Origin: Acidimicrobiaceae bacterium
GTDB lineage: Bacteria; Actinomycetota; Acidimicrobiia; Acidimicrobiales; Acidimicrobiaceae
Direction of reading: 5' to 3'
Assembly: GCA_013044365.1 (NCBI GenBank)
Contig: JABEUP010000173.1
Span: 1-28,160, forward strand
Length of the DNA: 28,160 nt
Below, piece after piece: positions 1 to 7,270 of this stretch (the stretch's first letter is position 1; each line of letters opens with the position of its first letter). Position numbers and translations under genes: made by a program. A model generated the notes under the pieces. The model saw only the letters and a program-made list of their open reading frames with translations. It was not told where the DNA came from and did no database searches.

Positions 1-81
1 CTTCGAGTGAAGTCGATCACTATCAGTTATTCGCGCCCGATAATTCCCTGCGCACCCCGACATCGAACTTTCGACAAAGGT

Positions 82-120
82 CAGGTCGCATCCAACCACA
101 GAGCATACACCTGCGACCTG
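82..120. repeat. 9-bp perfect inverted repeat upstream of the kinase gene
   Basis: CAGGTCGCA (82-90) and TGCGACCTG (112-120) are exact reverse complements separated by 21 bases. It could be a hairpin at the end of a transcript entering from the left, or a two-half-site operator. There is no T-run after it, so a standard intrinsic terminator is unlikely. The rest of 1-302 shows no convincing gene; a reading frame open from 3 to 278 ends at a TGA in the kinase frame but has no recognisable protein character. Confidence 0.4.
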
Positions 121-302
121 TTGCCTACCTTAGAGTCCTCATCTCGATTCATGGACTTCTCACGAATATAATTAGACGTTACTTTCAATTTCCGCATCGC
201 GCTCATTATGCGATTAAATCCCGGAATTTCTTGAGTTGGAAACTCTGCCTGACGCGGTACCGATACTCGAGTTTATGATTCTTGCAGGTAGAATTGTCAG
301 AT

Positions 303-1664
303 ATGCGTGACCAGCCCGAGGAGTTAGAAAAGTCTGACGTCAATGATCGGGTAATAAACGGACGCTATCGTTTGCTCTCCAGGATCGGAGCCGGCGCGAT
401 GGGTGACGTTTACAAAGCGCAGGATTTGAAACTTGACCGTGAAATCGCAATAAAGCTGCTGAAGAATAGTTTTATAGATGACAAAATAACCCGGGCAAGA
501 TTCGAACGAGAAGCAAGAGCTGCAGGAAAGTTATCCCACCATCCGAATGTGATAACCGTTTTTGACGTCGATGAGTCCGATGGCCAGCCCTTTATTGCAA
601 TGGAGTTGGTTACTGGCGGCACGCTTTCGTCGGTCCTCAAATCCGGGCCCCTTCCCGTCGAACAGGCACTATTCATTACCCGCCAGATTCTCAGGGCCTT
701 GGCCTTCGCCCATCAGAATGGGATTATTCATCGAGATATTAAGCCCAGCAATATCCTTATGACTGCAACCGGAGAAGTTAAGGTGGGTGATTTTGGTATC
801 GCCAGCATCTATGAAGGAGCCGGCGGGGAGGATCTGACACTTAGCAGCCAGTTCATAGGTACTCCCGCCTACCTCTCGCCTGAGCGGGTAGAAAGCAAGC
901 CTGTTACTCCAAGCTCAGATATCTTCTCAGTTGGGGTAATTCTTTATGAAATGGTTACCGGTGAGCGGCCGTTTAAGGGAGATTCACCCATAGCCATTAT
1001 TTTGTCTGTCAGGTCCGGAACTTTCATATCTCCGGAGTTGATTAATCCATACATTCCCGCAGAGGTAACCAGAGTAATCAAGCGTGCGCTTGTTACTTCA
1101 CGAGAGGATCGCTATTCAAGCGCTCAGCATATGGCAGCTGCTTTGGATTTCAGTCGTGAACCCAATGATACGGCACCCGAAAATACCCAGCTATTAGACA
1201 AGCCCTTTAACCCCGGAGTTGAAACTACCCTGGTTGGGGGAATGGGACTTTTCCAGGCGACGGAGGTTGGATCGACCACTGGTTTTGGCGACAAGGTTGG
1301 CCGGAATCTCGGGATCTTGAATGACCGCGACCATGGAATTCAGATATGGCTGAGGTCCGCATTTGCAGTGGCTATTGGGTTATTGCTCGCTGTGTGGCGA
1401 TGGGTTGCAAGCAATTCCAAACAAAGGCTGTCTAATCGTACCGGAGGAGCGCTTAATTCCTCATTAATAATGGTTGTGGTAGCACTAGTGGCGTTTGTCA
1501 TTGTTGCGCTGTTGATGTTTGGGAATAGTCCTGCAAGCTCCCCTAAAGGGAACCCGACAACGTCGCTTCCAACAACTTCTACAGTCTCTACGCTTGCTCC
1601 TACCACTACTACCCCACCGAATCCGGCACCGGTGCCTCCCGGGAGGGCTAAGAAGCTTCATTGA
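303..1664 (+). CDS. Membrane-anchored Ser/Thr protein kinase (PknB-type kinase domain)
   Basis: Phosphorylates Ser/Thr residues of target proteins and is probably held in the cytoplasmic membrane. Numbering from the ATG at 303 (453 residues), the kinase domain spans about 22-285: Gly-rich loop GAGAMGDV, ATP-binding Lys51 in AIKLL, catalytic HRDIKPSN with Asp145, DFG at 163-165, and activation loop ending GTPAYLSPE. A cytoplasmic linker follows with an ETT motif at 307-309, then two hydrophobic stretches (about 349-369 and 387-407) and a Thr/Pro-rich tail. PASTA repeats, usual in PknB, are absent. A TTG at 282 would add 7 residues, but no ribosome site precedes it; a weak AGGTAG lies 12 bases before 303, so the start is uncertain. 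It converges on gcvPB and sits close to a GarA-type FHA gene, a known kind of kinase partner. The kinase assignment is secure; its target is inferred. Confidence 0.93.
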   Translation: MRDQPEELEKSDVNDRVINGRYRLLSRIGAGAMGDVYKAQDLKLDREIAIKLLKNSFIDDKITRARFEREARAAGKLSHHPNVITVFDVDESDGQPFIAMELVTGGTLSSVLKSGPLPVEQALFITRQILRALAFAHQNGIIHRDIKPSNILMTATGEVKVGDFGIASIYEGAGGEDLTLSSQFIGTPAYLSPERVESKPVTPSSDIFSVGVILYEMVTGERPFKGDSPIAIILSVRSGTFISPELINPYIPAEVTRVIKRALVTSREDRYSSAQHMAAALDFSREPNDTAPENTQLLDKPFNPGVETTLVGGMGLFQATEVGSTTGFGDKVGRNLGILNDRDHGIQIWLRSAFAVAIGLLLAVWRWVASNSKQRLSNRTGGALNSSLIMVVVALVAFVIVALLMFGNSPASSPKGNPTTSLPTTSTVSTLAPTTTTPPNPAPVPPGRAKKLH

Positions 1665-1732
1665 AATATTTGGATTCGATATTTTGTACGCTGAACCGCG
1701 TTTAACTAGTTGAAGTGCGCTAATAAAGTACG

Positions 1733-1747
1733 AAGGGCGTCCCTTTT
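1733..1747 (+). terminator. Possible weak intrinsic terminator between convergent genes
   Basis: AAGGG-CGT-CCCTT followed by TT forms a 5-bp stem with a 3-base loop and a short T-run, 70 bases past the kinase stop and before the 3' end of gcvPB. The stem is short, so this is only a candidate. Confidence 0.25.
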
Positions 1748-1796
1748 GGTGGGATTACCCCTGTTATCTCCCAAGGATCGAGAGTATCGAATTAGA

Positions 1797-3350
1797 TTAT
1801 TGCTTGACGTTGATTGAAGCTGACACATCGAAAGTAGGGATCAAGGTCCTGGCAGCTCTAGCTTCATCCAGGCGTGTTACTGGTGTTTGGGTTGGCGCTT
1901 TGTGAATCTCAACTTTTCCTTCGTCGGTTCTTGACATGTCGGCAATTTGTTGAAGAGCCTCCGCAAGTGCCTGCAACGTCTGAAGTGATTCGGTCTCGGT
2001 GGGCTCAAACATCAGCGCCTCATCCACCACGAGCGGAAAATATACCGTTGGCGAGTGAAAGCCGAATTCCAAGAGCTTCTTGGCGATGTCTAAACCCCGC
2101 ATACCGGTTTCTTTCTTTATTTGCGATGCTGAGACAACAAATTCGTGCATGCAAATTCCGTCATATGCAGTGGGATAAGATCCTGAAATTCTCTCTCGTA
2201 ACCAGTTGGCATTCAGTACCGCAGCCTGGGCCACTTCTGTAAGACCTTCGCCGCCGTAATACATCATGTAGGCCAGAGCACGCACGAAGACCATAGAATT
2301 TCCGTGAAACGAATGAATCCTCCCAATCGACTTTGACGGTTGTACGAAGCCGTATCTGGTTGTCCCATTCGGATTAGTGCCCACAGCAGCTGGTTTTGGA
2401 CCCGGCAGGAAGTCAAGCATTCTTTGGGAAACAGCAACTGGACCGGATCCTGGTCCCCCGCCGCCATGGGGAGTTGCAAAGGTTTTGTGCAGATTGGAAT
2501 GTACGATGTCAAAACCCATGTCACCAGGGCGCACGACCCCCATTACGGCATTGAGGTTGGCCCCGTCGTAATAGAGCAAACCTCCGACATCGTGTACAGC
2601 CCGGGAGATCTCGAGGATCTCCTTTTCAAAAAGTCCCAAAGTGTTGGGATTTGTCAGCATAATTCCAGCTGTGTCTTCGTCAAGGTGTGATCGCAAAGCT
2701 TCAAGATCAACCAGACCGTTTGGTCCTGATTTTACAGTGACGGGATGGTAGCCGGAGAGCGTTACAGATGCCGGGTTGGTTCCATGCGCAGAGTCGGGAA
2801 TTATGACGTTCTTCCTTTGGCGGCCCAAGTCTTTGTGGTAAGCCCTCATGATCAGAAGTCCAGTGAGTTCGCCCTGGGCCCCGGCGGAAGGTTGTAACGT
2901 TGCGCCTGCCATGCCGGTGATCTCGCTGAAGTAAGTCTCCAGAGTTACCATAAGCTCCAGCCAACCCTGAATGGTAGATTCGGGCTGGTTCGGGTGGACA
3001 TTGGTCAAGCCGGGCATCACTGCGGCTACGTCCGCGAACTTTGGATTGTACTTCATAGTGCAGGATCCCAGAGGGTATGCTCCAAGATCCACCGAATACT
3101 GTCTGTGGGTTAGCCTGGTGAAGTGTGCGACAAGGTCACGTTCTGAAACTTCCGGCATGTCGAGATCGTCGTCTCTCAGTGCTAAGGCGGGAATTGTTTC
3201 CGAGGGATCTTTGACTGGTACTCCCGTGGTTCTAAACGAGGCCGCGGTTCGTCCTGGAACTGAGAGTTCAAAGATCGTTGGTTCGCTGGAATGGCCGTCC
3301 ATGAGTGGAATCGAACTGGCCCTTCCTCCTGATTGGGAAATCTGATTCAT
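1797..3350 (-). CDS. gcvPB: Glycine dehydrogenase (decarboxylating) subunit 2, P-protein beta half
   Basis: The PLP-carrying half of the split P-protein. With GcvPA it decarboxylates glycine and passes the aminomethyl group to the lipoyl arm of GcvH. The 517 residues are close to the usual family size. Typical segments include YPLGSCTMKYNP near 92-103, PSAGAQGE near 154-161, SAHGTNPAS near 187-195, and SNLHKTFATPHGGGGPG, whose Lys289 is the expected PLP lysine. The ATG at 3350 directly abuts the TAA of gcvPA, so translation is probably coupled. An AGGAGG-like run lies inside the first codons but too far (22 bases) from the in-frame ATG at codon 17, so I keep the upstream start. It is the last gene of gcvT-gcvPA-gcvPB. 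Confidence 0.96.
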   Translation of the reverse strand: MNQISQSGGRASSIPLMDGHSSEPTIFELSVPGRTAASFRTTGVPVKDPSETIPALALRDDDLDMPEVSERDLVAHFTRLTHRQYSVDLGAYPLGSCTMKYNPKFADVAAVMPGLTNVHPNQPESTIQGWLELMVTLETYFSEITGMAGATLQPSAGAQGELTGLLIMRAYHKDLGRQRKNVIIPDSAHGTNPASVTLSGYHPVTVKSGPNGLVDLEALRSHLDEDTAGIMLTNPNTLGLFEKEILEISRAVHDVGGLLYYDGANLNAVMGVVRPGDMGFDIVHSNLHKTFATPHGGGGPGSGPVAVSQRMLDFLPGPKPAAVGTNPNGTTRYGFVQPSKSIGRIHSFHGNSMVFVRALAYMMYYGGEGLTEVAQAAVLNANWLRERISGSYPTAYDGICMHEFVVSASQIKKETGMRGLDIAKKLLEFGFHSPTVYFPLVVDEALMFEPTETESLQTLQALAEALQQIADMSRTDEGKVEIHKAPTQTPVTRLDEARAARTLIPTFDVSASINVKQ

Positions 3351-4703
3351 TTACTTGGCCACCCTCTGAAGTGCGTTCACGAATTCTTCGATCTCTTTGG
3401 CGGTTCTTTTTTCGGTGACACTGACGAGCAGCGACCCGTCGACATCGGAGTCTTCGAAGCCTGACCTTAATGGAATACCTGCCAAGTATCCCTCCTCCAA
3501 CATGCGTTCCACCACAGTTTCAACGGCAATAGGTGTTCTGATTGCGAATTCCCTGACCGTAGGGGCATCGGTGAACTGGGAATATGCATGTCCCGACTCT
3601 TTCAGCTGCTTCTTTAGATATTCAGTGCCCGCGTAACATCTTCGTGCCAGTTCTTTGATTCCGGATTTTCCTAGCCAGGACAACTGAATTGCTGCGGTAA
3701 TCGCTATGAGAGTTTGATTTGTGCATACATTTGAGCTGGCTTTTTCCCGCCGTATGTCCTGTTCCCTTGTGCGAAGAGTGGTGACGTATCCCTTTTGGCC
3801 GTTAGCGTCCACTGTTTCACCCACCAGACGTCCGGGTAGGAGACGAACATATTCATTTTTTGTCGAAAAGAGACCGACATATGGCCCACCAAAATTCAGG
3901 CCAGTGCCAAATGCCTGACCTTCTGCAACTGCGACATCAGCACCAACTGCTCCTGGTGACTTAAGTAATGCCATTGCTAGAGGGTCATAGACGATTATGA
4001 CACGGATATCATTGGCAACCGCGAAATGAATGGTCGGATTTAAATCTTCGACAATTCCCAGGTAATTCGGATATCCTATGATCATTGTCCCAGGCGGGCC
4101 ACCTGTCGTACTCGTCCAGTCAGTGAGACCCTTTTTGAGCGGAACCTGAATAATCTCGTGGCCTGTTCCAGCGGCAAATGTGTCAACCACAGTTCTGAAG
4201 GAGGGATTAATTCCCTGGCTCATCCAGATGACATGGTTCTTGTTTTGCGCGGCGCACAGATTAATCGCTTCTACCAGTGCAGACGCACCATCGTACAGTG
4301 AGGCGTTAGCGATTGGCAGACCCGAAAGTCGCGACACCAAAGTCTGGTACTCGAAAAGCGCCTGTAGAACCCCTTGTGCTACTTCGGGCTGATAAGGAGT
4401 GTAGGCGGTAACAAATTCAGATCTGGAAGCCAGCGCTTTAGTGGCGGAGGAGATGTCATGGTCATAGGCTCCGCCACCGGCAAAGCATACGAGATTATTG
4501 GTGACTGGTCGATTACTGTTCGCGAAACCCTCTATTGCATTTAGTACATCTGGTTCGGACGCACCATTAGGAAGATTTAGGTCTCCTTTGGCTAGCCGTA
4601 TTGACGCTGGAATCGAGTTGAATAGATCTTCTATAGATGACAGTCCGAGAAAACTTAGCATTTCCTCTACTTCTCGGGTGGTGTGGGGAATGAAACCTGA
4701 CAA
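3351..4703 (-). CDS. gcvPA: Glycine dehydrogenase (decarboxylating) subunit 1, P-protein alpha half
   Basis: The partner of GcvPB in the split glycine decarboxylase of the glycine cleavage system; cytoplasmic. The 450 residues match the usual length and start with the family's characteristic IPHTTREVEEMLSFLG. Other family segments are CFAGGGAYDHDI near 73, AYTPYQPEVAQG near 100 and the SLYDGASA region near 135. The start is TTG at 4703: a ribosome site AGGTGA lies 8 bases upstream, and beginning at the first internal ATG would remove the conserved IPHT segment. A 79-base gap separates it from gcvT and none separates it from gcvPB. Mycobacteria carry a single-chain P-protein at the equivalent place, so the split form is a notable local difference. 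Confidence 0.96.
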   Translation of the reverse strand: MSGFIPHTTREVEEMLSFLGLSSIEDLFNSIPASIRLAKGDLNLPNGASEPDVLNAIEGFANSNRPVTNNLVCFAGGGAYDHDISSATKALASRSEFVTAYTPYQPEVAQGVLQALFEYQTLVSRLSGLPIANASLYDGASALVEAINLCAAQNKNHVIWMSQGINPSFRTVVDTFAAGTGHEIIQVPLKKGLTDWTSTTGGPPGTMIIGYPNYLGIVEDLNPTIHFAVANDIRVIIVYDPLAMALLKSPGAVGADVAVAEGQAFGTGLNFGGPYVGLFSTKNEYVRLLPGRLVGETVDANGQKGYVTTLRTREQDIRREKASSNVCTNQTLIAITAAIQLSWLGKSGIKELARRCYAGTEYLKKQLKESGHAYSQFTDAPTVREFAIRTPIAVETVVERMLEEGYLAGIPLRSGFEDSDVDGSLLVSVTEKRTAKEIEEFVNALQRVAK

Positions 4704-4782
4704 TTCTTATTTCACCTGTTTCGTAAGTTGATTAGGATATTCGGGTTTAGTCCCGTTGAAATTCCGGGGTGTCTCGCTTTTG

Positions 4783-5844
4783 TCATTTGGAATATGCCTT
4801 TTTGACAAATGGCAGAGTTACTATTTCGGCCGGAATCTCTTTCCCTTTTGATTCCACCGTGACCTGTTGGCCTATCATGCAATCGGGATCAACGAAGCCC
4901 ATGGCTATTCCAACTTGAAGAACGGGAGAAAAGTTGCCCGAAGTGGTGAACCCGATGCGGCGACCCCCCAGGAGGATCTGTTGCTCCTGTCTGAGAGGTT
5001 GTCTGGTAAAACCTCTCAGCCCAACGAGTTTTCGCGCAATGCCATATTTACTTTCCTCAAGCAATGCCTGCCTGCCCAGAAATTCCGGTTTGGAGAATGA
5101 CACCACCCAGGCGAGCCCCGCCTGTAGCGGAGTAATCCCCTCCCCTAGCTCATGCCCATGAAGTGGCAGTCCAGCCTCAAGACGAAGAGTGTCACGTGCT
5201 CCGAGTCCGGCGGGCGTGGCTCCCAGACCCACAAGATCGTTCCACAATGCCGGAGCGACTTCATTTGGGACGGAGAGCTCAATTCCGTCTTCTCCGGTAT
5301 AGCCGGTTCCGGCGACAAGTATTGGTTGGCCCATGAATTTGCTCTTGGTCACTCCGAAGTGCTTGACATCGGCAGCTTCTGGTATTAATGGTGACACCAG
5401 GCCACGCGCACGGGGGCCTTGAACTGCAATTATTGCCCGCTGATCGGTGATATCCGTTCCGGGAATCACATCCAAGACGCGCGCGGTGTTTGAAGCATTG
5501 GGCATTATGTTGAACACGTAAGTATCTGTCCACCAGACGATTATGTCGTCTAACACGCCTCCTGTCGACCCATCAAGCAGATGGGTATATTGGGACTTCC
5601 CGGGCGATATTTTGTTGAGGTCGTTGGTGAGTGTTTTTTGAAGCAAATCGAATGCAAGCTCTCCCTCAAGTGTTACCGTACCCAGATGGGATACATCGAA
5701 CATTGCGGCACCGGTTCTTGCGGCCATATGTTCCAAGACAGTCCCAGAGGGATATGAGAGCGGCATCTCCCAACCACCGAACTCTACTAATCGGGCGCCA
5801 AGGTCACAGTGGTTGTCGTATAGGACGGTCCGTTTTAATGTCAC
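4783..5844 (-). CDS. gcvT: Aminomethyltransferase, glycine cleavage T-protein
   Basis: Moves the one-carbon unit from aminomethyl-lipoyl GcvH to tetrahydrofolate, releasing ammonia; cytoplasmic. The 353 residues are typical. Conserved segments are EFGGWEMPLSYP near 21-32, MFDVSHLG near 48-55, GGVLDDIIVWW near 95-105 (with the folate-site Asp pair 99-100), GPRARGL, and AGTGYTGEDGIELSVP. The start is GTG at 5844 behind a weak TTAGGGAC. It is the first gene of the gcvT-gcvPA-gcvPB run; the 147-base gap before it, after a MerR-family gene, contains several repeats and could be a control region. I looked for the conserved core of a glycine riboswitch there and saw none. Confidence 0.95.
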   Translation of the reverse strand: MTLKRTVLYDNHCDLGARLVEFGGWEMPLSYPSGTVLEHMAARTGAAMFDVSHLGTVTLEGELAFDLLQKTLTNDLNKISPGKSQYTHLLDGSTGGVLDDIIVWWTDTYVFNIMPNASNTARVLDVIPGTDITDQRAIIAVQGPRARGLVSPLIPEAADVKHFGVTKSKFMGQPILVAGTGYTGEDGIELSVPNEVAPALWNDLVGLGATPAGLGARDTLRLEAGLPLHGHELGEGITPLQAGLAWVVSFSKPEFLGRQALLEESKYGIARKLVGLRGFTRQPLRQEQQILLGGRRIGFTTSGNFSPVLQVGIAMGFVDPDCMIGQQVTVESKGKEIPAEIVTLPFVKKAYSK

Positions 5845-5863
5845 GTCCCTAACTTAGTTCTTG

Positions 5864-5877
5864 AACAACGGGTTGTT
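5864..5877. promoter_or_regulatory. Short inverted repeat upstream of gcvT (possible operator)
   Basis: AACAAC-GG-GTTGTT is a perfect 6-bp inverted repeat with a 2-base spacer, ending 20 bases before the gcvT GTG. It could bind a regulator or fold as a small hairpin in the leader. The MerR-type gene just upstream is an obvious but untested candidate. Confidence 0.35.
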
Positions 5878-5880
5878 GGC

Positions 5881-5931
5881 GATTAGGGAGATTAGATCGC
5901 AAGATCATTAAGCGACCGGAATACCGGAATA
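5881..5931. repeat. Cluster of short direct and inverted repeats in the gcvT upstream region
   Basis: GATTAG occurs at 5881-5886 and 5890-5895; GATC-GCAA-GATC (5895-5906) can fold with a GNRA-type loop; CCGGAATA is repeated in tandem at 5916-5923 and 5924-5931. All lie in the 147-base gap between the MerR gene and gcvT. Each is short and may be chance; their density is what is notable. Confidence 0.35.
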
Positions 5932-5991
5932 AGATAGGCACGTAAGGGATCCTTGCGCCGTGAGTACTTGAAACTATGTGATCTTAACTTA

Positions 5992-6489
5992 CTAAATTGC
6001 CAGCTGTTGCTGTCCGGGGACGATACTTCGGGCGCCCGGGATAGTGTCGCTGTCCATGGTGGTCTGATATTTCATGGCAATAATCGACGCATCAAGCTCG
6101 TTTACTATCTCTTGCAGCGACAGTACGATCGACATTACAAGCTGGCCACCTCTGAGCAGGTTGATTAGTTCCTCCCCGGTTCTTACCAGAACCGTACCCG
6201 GTCCTACTACCAGGACATCCGCGTTTGACAGGTCCTCATTGAGATTTGCCCGCAGATATTCAACCGCTCTTCGGGCGGCCTGGAGGGAAATTCCGCCACC
6301 CAGAAGGTGCTTGATGACTTTAAGTTCGAGTATGTCGCGGTACGAGTATGATCTCTGCGTGCCTGAGCCATGCGCATCCGCAACCGACGGACGGACCAAG
6401 CCTGTACGTGCCCAGTAATCAAGCTGACGATAAGTGATGCCCGCCAACTTGCACGCCTGTAGACCTCTAAACCCGAGGGGTGCTTCCAT
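5992..6489 (-). CDS. MerR-family transcriptional regulator (Rv1830-like position)
   Basis: DNA-binding regulator of 165 residues. The N-terminal MerR winged helix spans about 6-75, including YRQLDYWARTGLVRPS and a QRSYSYRDILELKVIK wing. It is followed by a helical region with RRAVEYLRANL and a C-terminal part without an evident effector-binding domain. The start is ATG at 6489, with AGGAG about 5 bases before it. In mycobacteria a gene of this type occupies the same place downstream of the DUF151 nuclease. Here it lies directly upstream of gcvT, so control of glycine cleavage is a reasonable guess. A near-palindrome abuts its ribosome site and may serve autoregulation. Confidence 0.88.
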   Translation of the reverse strand: MEAPLGFRGLQACKLAGITYRQLDYWARTGLVRPSVADAHGSGTQRSYSYRDILELKVIKHLLGGGISLQAARRAVEYLRANLNEDLSNADVLVVGPGTVLVRTGEELINLLRGGQLVMSIVLSLQEIVNELDASIIAMKYQTTMDSDTIPGARSIVPGQQQLAI

Positions 6490-6497
6490 TCCGTCTC

Positions 6498-6511
6498 CTA
6501 CACTAGCGTAG
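6498..6511. promoter_or_regulatory. Near-palindrome overlapping the 5' leader of the MerR gene
   Basis: CTACACTAGCGTAG is a 14-base near-perfect palindrome (12 of 14 positions) abutting the ribosome-binding site of the minus-strand MerR gene. A TGTCATAAT extended -10-like element lies further upstream on that strand, near 6534-6542. The placement fits an autoregulatory operator; no binding evidence exists. Confidence 0.35.
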
Positions 6512-6601
6512 TTACAAAACTGTAGTCGTGAATATTATGACAGATATTTATGCCATTTGAGGGGTCTAAACAAAATTTCTCCCAGAAAAATTCTTAATAC
6601 G

Positions 6602-7114
6602 TCATCCGGAAAAATCCTCGGGTTTGAGGTTGTCGAGAAATTCCCGGAACTCGCCCACTAGCTGTTCCGGAGTTTGTTCGTCCAAGGTGTTCTCCCTGTC
6701 CTCATCAAGAATTTCAGAGGAGACGCCTTCGCTTTCGAGCAGGTCGTCGGCGACATAAATCGGAGCGGGAACCCTAATTGCCAGTGCAATCGCGTCTGAC
6801 GGCCTTGAAGAGATGCTATAGGTCTTATTTCCACGGGTGACGGTTAGCTCGGCATAATAGGTGGATTCCCGCAACTCGGTGATAGTGACCCTGACAAGCC
6901 GCGAGTCAAGCTCGTCGATTACATTCTTCAACAGGTCATGGGTCATTGGCCTTGGGGTGTCTATTTCCTGGATAGCGAGCGCTATCGCAGTTGCCTCCGG
7001 TGCGCCAATAAAAATCGGCAGCGTCCGCTTGGGTTTGTTTAGTTCCTGGAGCAAAAGTACGGGAGTGTTAGACCGTAGATCGACTCGGACTGCGGAAAGC
7101 TCAACTTCTATCAT
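6602..7114 (-). CDS. Bifunctional nuclease family protein (DUF151, Rv1829-like)
   Basis: Member of the DUF151/BFN family, whose plant members show DNase and RNase activity; the bacterial role is not settled. The 170 residues include a core VLLLQELNKPKRTLPIFIG, an EATAIALAIQ helix, RPMTHDLLKNVIDEL, YYAELTV, and the conserved SSRPSDAIALAIRVPAPIYV. The C-terminal tail is acidic (EILDEDRENTLDEQTPEQL). The start is ATG at 7114 because a full AGGAGGTGA lies 8 bases before it; the GTG at 7126 would place the start inside that ribosome site. It lies between two MerR genes, in the same order as in mycobacteria. The gap to the preceding FtsR-like gene is 156 bases. Confidence 0.92.
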   Translation of the reverse strand: MIEVELSAVRVDLRSNTPVLLLQELNKPKRTLPIFIGAPEATAIALAIQEIDTPRPMTHDLLKNVIDELDSRLVRVTITELRESTYYAELTVTRGNKTYSISSRPSDAIALAIRVPAPIYVADDLLESEGVSSEILDEDRENTLDEQTPEQLVGEFREFLDNLKPEDFSG

Positions 7115-7210
7115 ATCAAAGCTCACCTCCTGCTAAAAAAACTGGCGCTGAGGCCTAATGCCTAAAAAACCAGATCCAGTCGTTTGTAGTTCTTAGTCCG
7201 ACCATGTCTA

Positions 7211-7216
7211 ACTATA
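7211..7216 (-). promoter_or_regulatory. Possible -10 element for the DUF151 gene
   Basis: The minus strand reads TATAGT here, about 97 bases before the DUF151 start, with TTGCGG upstream at a shorter than ideal distance. The surrounding gap 7115-7270 also contains the palindrome TCGCCGGCGA (7245-7254) and a run of seven A on the plus strand (7135-7141). Weak, single-element evidence. Confidence 0.2.
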
Positions 7217-7270
7217 AACCTAATACTCCGCAACATGAATTAACTCGCCGGCGAAATTTGAAAACAGCGC

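Noticed and set aside
3..278. A reading frame open from 3 to a TGA at 276-278, in the same frame as the kinase.
   Set aside because: The translated text is Arg/Tyr-rich with no family resemblance and no start in the window; most likely chance, though the tail of an upstream gene cannot be excluded.
5845..5991. Glycine riboswitch before gcvT.
   Set aside because: The gap lacks the conserved riboswitch core by eye and is short for a tandem element; a covariance search would settle it.
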